Shown: in pieces, positions 6,816 to 8,912 of the stretch
How the letters are laid out: each line of letters begins with the position of its first letter
Position numbering within the stretch: the first letter of the stretch is position 1
Assembly: GCA_947302185.1 (NCBI GenBank)
Contig: CAMYVI010000096.1
Location: forward strand, 1-8,912
DNA: 8,912 nt
Direction of reading: 5' to 3'
Source: an uncultured Lachnospiraceae bacterium
Lineage (GTDB): Bacteria > Bacillota_A > Clostridia > Lachnospirales > Lachnospiraceae
Translations under genes and position numbers: made by a program
The notes under the pieces: model-generated
Told to the model about the DNA's origin: nothing
Database searches by the model: none
The model's input: the letters and a program-made list of their open reading frames with translations, nothing else

Positions 6816-6880
6816 TGAAAAGCTTTTTCATTTTATCACGAAAATGGTTTTTGTCAACACAAATTCGGAAATCATTTTCA
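6816..6880. promoter_or_regulatory. Three related 15-bp dyads around the zur promoter (candidate operators)
   Basis: Three sites share the form 6-3-6. TGAAAA-GCT-TTTTCA (6816-6830) is perfect and covers the start point up to the edge of the -10 box. CGAAAA-TGG-TTTTTG (6839-6853) has 5 of 6 arm pairs and fills the spacer. CGGAAA-TCA-TTTTCA (6866-6880) has 4 of 6 pairs and lies just upstream of the -35 box. Centres are 23 and 27 bp apart. Overlap with the promoter of a repressor gene suggests autoregulation; the identity of the binding protein is inference. Confidence 0.5.
6830..6857 (-). promoter_or_regulatory. SigA-type promoter of the zur-znuCB operon
   Basis: On the minus strand, TTGACA (plus 6852-6857) and TAAAAT (plus 6830-6835) are separated by 16 bases, and the -10 is preceded by TGA, giving an extended -10. 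Transcription should begin near 6823, leaving a leader of about 118 nt before the repressor start codon. Confidence 0.8.
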
Positions 6881-6886
6881 TATTGC

Positions 6887-6903
6887 TTATGACCGGGTCA
6901 TAA
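6887..6903. repeat. Perfect 17-nt palindrome at the end of the HMA-like gene
   Basis: TTATGACC-G-GGTCATAA is a complete dyad overlapping the TGA stop (6898-6900) of the HMA-like gene, about 30 bp upstream of the zur -35 box. No T-tract follows on either strand, so it is not a typical terminator; it has the shape of a protein-binding site. Confidence 0.5.
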
Positions 6904-7332
6904 CTTCTTCAGGGTCACGAACTGATACAAATGGTATCCCAGCTGAATCGGCGCAGGCATAACAAGGTCCGCCACAGCCTCCATCACTATTTGCTTTCGG
7001 AGGTTTCTCTTTAACTCCGGTGCCAGATGCCTTGTACGGATCTCCTCTGACCCGAGGTAATCCTCTTCTTCCGGATGCCTGGCCAGATAATCTTTCACGA
7101 TCTCAATATCCTCAATATCGAGTATATTCAGCAGTTTAATTATTTCCTCCCTCGGACAGTCATACTTGATCCGCACGCCGCCTGTCGCACGATAAATGTC
7201 TACTTTCTGAATTCCGGGATCATTCATGAGTTCAAATCTGAGTATATCCGCCTCATCTGCGGTCATTCCCCTCAAGCTTTCACATCTGATTCTGAGGCTG
7301 TTCCTGGATTCATGGGCAATCGTATATTTCAT
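6898..7332 (-). CDS. Small HMA-like protein resembling the N-terminus of a P1B metal ATPase
   Basis: A 144-residue protein. Residues 1-75 look like the ferredoxin-like HMA-type fold found at the front of many clostridial heavy-metal ATPases: MKYTIAHESRNSLRIRCESL, then VDIYRATGGVRIKY and REEIIKLLNIL. There is no CxxC metal-binding pair. Residues 100-144 (LKRNLRKQIVMEAVADLVMPAPIQLGYHLYQFVTLKK) resemble the linker that leads into the membrane pump, but the gene stops there. No pump domain follows in any frame within the next 200 bases, where the zur promoter lies. It may be a genuine stand-alone HMA protein or the stump of a deleted ATPase. AAGGAG (plus-strand CTCCTT, 7337-7342) precedes the ATG by 4 bases, so it still looks translatable. 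Its place beside the zinc operon fits a metal link but does not prove one. Confidence 0.7.
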   Translation of the reverse strand: MKYTIAHESRNSLRIRCESLRGMTADEADILRFELMNDPGIQKVDIYRATGGVRIKYDCPREEIIKLLNILDIEDIEIVKDYLARHPEEEDYLGSEEIRTRHLAPELKRNLRKQIVMEAVADLVMPAPIQLGYHLYQFVTLKKL

Positions 7333-7380
7333 AGCACTCCTTCGAGCCGTCCGGCTTCTCTTTTATATGCCTGCAATTTC

Positions 7381-7424
7381 TTTTACGTCAGTATCCACAG
7401 TAACATAGTTATGCTTCCGTAAAA
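7381..7424. repeat. Inverted repeat upstream of the HMA-like gene
   Basis: TTTTACG (7381-7387) and CGTAAAA (7418-7424) form 7-bp arms 30 bases apart, in the 141-bp gap before the HMA-like gene. A possible -10 (TATAAA on the minus strand, close to 7364) has no good -35 partner, so no promoter is called. Confidence 0.35.
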
Positions 7425-7439
7425 CGTTCATGATATCTT

Positions 7440-7470
7440 TTCCTGCTGCATTTCACTTCTGAAGCAGGAA
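7440..7470 (-). repeat. Hairpin just after the YdcF-like gene
   Basis: TTCCTGCT (7440-7447) pairs with AGCAGGAA (7463-7470), 8 bp with a 15-nt loop that holds a further TTC/GAA pairing. It starts 3 bases after the stop codon. On the minus strand it is followed by AAGATATC and not by a T-tract, so it is more likely an mRNA-end stabiliser or a factor-dependent stop than an intrinsic terminator. Confidence 0.5.
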
Positions 7471-7473
7471 GTA

Positions 7474-8229
7474 TCACCAGAATACCATATTTCCGGACGC
7501 CGAATCTTTCAGCACTCCGAGCACCTCCCGCGTCACGTTATTAGGAAGGAAAGACGGCGTAGAACCCGAAGCAATACCCGTCGCATCCTCAATTCCCTGC
7601 TTTTTCGCAATGCCGAGCGCCCGGTACATGTGGAAGTTATTTGTCACAATGCCGACCGTCACATCATCTGACGGCAGCAATTCTTTGCTATATCGGATAT
7701 TCTCCGCTGTATTACGAGCCTTCTCTTCAAGTATAATGCGTTTTTCTTCGATTCCGGCGGCAATCAGGTAATCCGCCATTCCGCGCGCTTCGGTAACATT
7801 TTCATTTGTCCCCCTGGCTCCGGTCACGATGCACATAGTTCCCGGATTCTTATCAAGATAATCAGCCGCGCAGTCCAATCGATATTTAAGCACGACACTC
7901 GGACCGTCTTCTTTGACCTGAGCGCCCAGAACAATGATATAGTCGAGCGGTGAGTCGCATCTGCTTTCAAAGCAGGAACCGATTTTGACGGTAATAACCA
8001 GAAAGGCTATCAGTCCCACACATATGAGACCTCCTGCAAGAGAAAGAAGCCATTTCGGCACAAGCATGTACCATCTGCGGTAAAAAGCGACTCCGACTAT
8101 TAAAAAAAGCACGCCGAGCAGAATCCAGAAAAGGAAAAACTTACTTCCTGAAGCGACCGACATAATCATCAGACCGTAACCGATACTCAAGACAGCGCTA
8201 ATGATAGCAAGCATTACTAATATAATCAT
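7474..8229 (-). CDS. YdcF/SanA-family (DUF218) membrane protein
   Basis: A complete 251-residue protein. Three hydrophobic helices (about 2-24, 31-50 and 58-81) are followed by a DUF218 domain (about 96-245). Family landmarks are DYIIVLGAQ (96-104), VLKYRLDCA (113-121), IVTGARG (134-140), EARGMADYL (147-155), ARNTAENIRYS (171-181) and IVTNNFHMYRA (194-204). This domain occurs in SanA, ElyC and YdcF, linked in other bacteria to envelope integrity and cell-wall precursor handling; its chemistry is poorly known, and I do not assign a reaction. The helices place the domain at the membrane. The start at 8229 is supported only weakly: GGGG (plus 8236-8239) lies 6 bases upstream, separated by a run of six T. 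The PrsW-like gene upstream on the same strand may be co-transcribed. Confidence 0.85.
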   Translation of the reverse strand: MIILVMLAIISAVLSIGYGLMIMSVASGSKFFLFWILLGVLFLIVGVAFYRRWYMLVPKWLLSLAGGLICVGLIAFLVITVKIGSCFESRCDSPLDYIIVLGAQVKEDGPSVVLKYRLDCAADYLDKNPGTMCIVTGARGTNENVTEARGMADYLIAAGIEEKRIILEEKARNTAENIRYSKELLPSDDVTVGIVTNNFHMYRALGIAKKQGIEDATGIASGSTPSFLPNNVTREVLGVLKDSASGNMVFW

Positions 8230-8244
8230 AAAAAACCCCGATAC

Positions 8245-8266
8245 TCTGCACGTCTCACGCTGCAGA
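8245..8266 (-). promoter_or_regulatory. Hairpin in the leader of the YdcF-like gene
   Basis: TCTGCA-CGT (8245-8253) pairs with ACG-TGCAGA (8257-8259 and 8261-8266), nine pairs with one bulged base and a three-base loop. On the minus strand it is followed by GTATCGGGG and then six T immediately before the ATG at 8229. The T-run is 9 bases from the stem, too far for a standard terminator, but hairpin and T-run together could weaken transcription into the gene. Confidence 0.4.
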
Positions 8267-8310
8267 CAGATATCAGCATTTCACTATGGATTGGAAACGC
8301 CATCATCCGA

Positions 8311-8445
8311 TAAACTCTGCTGCTCCGCTTTATCTGTTAAGCTCTATTGCTCCGCTTTTTCCGCTAAGCTCTGCTGCTCCGCCTTTTCTGCTGAGTCCTG
8401 CTGCTCCGCCTTTTCTGCTGAGCTCTGCTGTCCCTCCTTTTCTGC
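8311..8445 (-). repeat. Five-copy 27-bp tandem repeat at the end of the PrsW-like gene
   Basis: Five consecutive 27-bp units, minus strand 8445-8419, 8418-8392, 8391-8365, 8364-8338 and 8337-8311. They encode variants of the nine residues AEKAEQQSL. The first unit is the most divergent (AEKEGQQSS). The fourth contains the gene's TAG stop (8344-8346) where its neighbours have CAG, and the fifth unit is therefore untranslated. Confidence 0.92.
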
Positions 8446-8912
8446 GAAGCACATGCGGCAAAGTTCCTCCGTCTTCTTTTTGAAACGGATAAGCAGAACA
8501 ATCTGCAGTGTAATTGACACAGCAAGTACAACAAGAGCGATAACTAAGCCGACAATCTGCGTAATGTCATCATCCGAACTGAATGCTGCATTTGTGGTAG
8601 TTGATGCATCGAACACGGTGTGCCACAGGACCGGCAGGAGAAACGCAAGAAATGTATGCTTTCGGGCATCGCCGGATCCTTCCTTCCTCTTGTACCTCGC
8701 TAGTCCGAGATGCAGACCCATGAGAAGACCGAACATCATATGCATCGCAAAGAAGAAAACCCGGAAAACGGAACTGACAGGATTAACTCCGCCATATATT
8801 ACTTCTTCCAGAGCAGTAAAGCCAAAGCCTATACCTGCACAGAGCATTCCGTATTCATAGACATTACGGGGCTTGCAGACCCTGATTACCAACAGAAACA
8901 TCAGCAATTTAG
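8344..8912 (-). CDS. PrsW-like intramembrane protease, 5' partial, with repeat tail
   Basis: The frame is open to the window edge; TTG at 8907 and ATG at 8901 are probably internal, and N-terminal helices are missing. Counting from 8907, the PrsW-family (PF13367-like) active-site motifs are GFTALEEVIYGG with Glu34-Glu35, AMHMMFGLLMG with His56, and LPVLWHTVFDA with His96 and Asp100. Four hydrophobic segments lie near residues 18-38, 50-70, 86-100 and 118-141. These proteins cut membrane-bound substrates; in B. subtilis, PrsW acts on the anti-sigma factor RsiW. No sigma or anti-sigma gene is visible here. After the last helix comes RFKKKTEELCRMC and then a charged Ala/Glu/Lys/Gln tail of 9-residue repeats, likely helical or coiled-coil and cytoplasmic. 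The TAG stop interrupts the fourth repeat; the same frame continues to a second TAG at 8284-8286. Confidence 0.8.
   Translation of the reverse strand, partial: KLLMFLLVIRVCKPRNVYEYGMLCAGIGFGFTALEEVIYGGVNPVSSVFRVFFFAMHMMFGLLMGLHLGLARYKRKEGSGDARKHTFLAFLLPVLWHTVFDASTTTNAAFSSDDDITQIVGLVIALVVLAVSITLQIVLLIRFKKKTEELCRMCFAEKEGQQSSAEKAEQQDSAEKAEQQSLAEKAEQ

Noticed and set aside
7440..7470. Intrinsic terminator of the YdcF-like gene
   Set aside because: The stem is good, but no T-tract follows on the transcribed strand, so it is listed only as a hairpin.
8311..8445. Possible CRISPR array
   Set aside because: The 27-bp units are directly adjacent without spacers and encode an in-frame peptide repeat.
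8201..8860. A long plus-strand frame encoding a Ser/Cys-rich repeat protein
   Set aside because: It is the antisense shadow of the PrsW-like gene; its repeats come from the 27-bp units, it has no ribosome site, and the minus strand has recognisable protease motifs.

Overview
The window reads like chromosomal DNA of a Firmicute, most likely an anaerobic gut Clostridium relative (Lachnospiraceae or Oscillospiraceae). The reasons are Gram-positive style GGAGG ribosome sites, a lipoprotein-type binding protein, NEAT-like surface domains, a Zur-type Fur repressor and a PrsW-type membrane protein. The taxonomy is an inference from protein style. No RNA genes, CRISPR arrays or insertion sequences were seen, and no stretch longer than 300 bases lacks a gene.

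Left half (1-4633, plus strand): an iron or heme acquisition block. It starts inside a gene for a protein with two NEAT-like beta domains, closed by a strong intrinsic terminator (792-834). Next come a siderophore/heme-type ABC importer: a substrate-binding lipoprotein (946-2341) whose reading frame is broken once near 1516, a FecCD-type permease (2474-3499), and a FecE-type ATPase (3542-4633) with an extra C-terminal glycine-rich domain of about 110 residues. The frameshift would cost the system its binding protein unless it is a sequencing error.

Middle (4693-6860, minus strand, convergent with the iron block): a compact zinc-uptake operon, zur-like repressor, then znuC-like ATPase, then znuB-like permease, with 13-bp spacing and a 4-bp overlap. 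No ZnuA-type binding protein is present. Upstream of the repressor is a good extended -10 promoter (6830-6857) surrounded by three 15-bp dyads of the form YGAAAA-N3-TTTTCA, a plausible autoregulatory operator array. A leader of roughly 118 nt follows, with a long hairpin and a perfect 12-bp palindrome.

Right part (6898-8912, minus strand): a small HMA-like protein resembling the front end of a P1B metal ATPase without the pump; a YdcF/SanA-type (DUF218) membrane protein; and a PrsW-like intramembrane protease that runs off the right edge. The PrsW-like gene ends in a five-copy 27-bp tandem repeat, and its stop codon lies inside the fourth copy.

Overall this is a metal-homeostasis neighbourhood (iron/heme capture and import, zinc import with its sensor, a metal-ATPase-like domain) next to two envelope genes. 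I see no clearly new defence or mobile system. The most unusual signals are the broken binding protein, the operator array and leader of the zur operon, and the stop codon inside the repeat.
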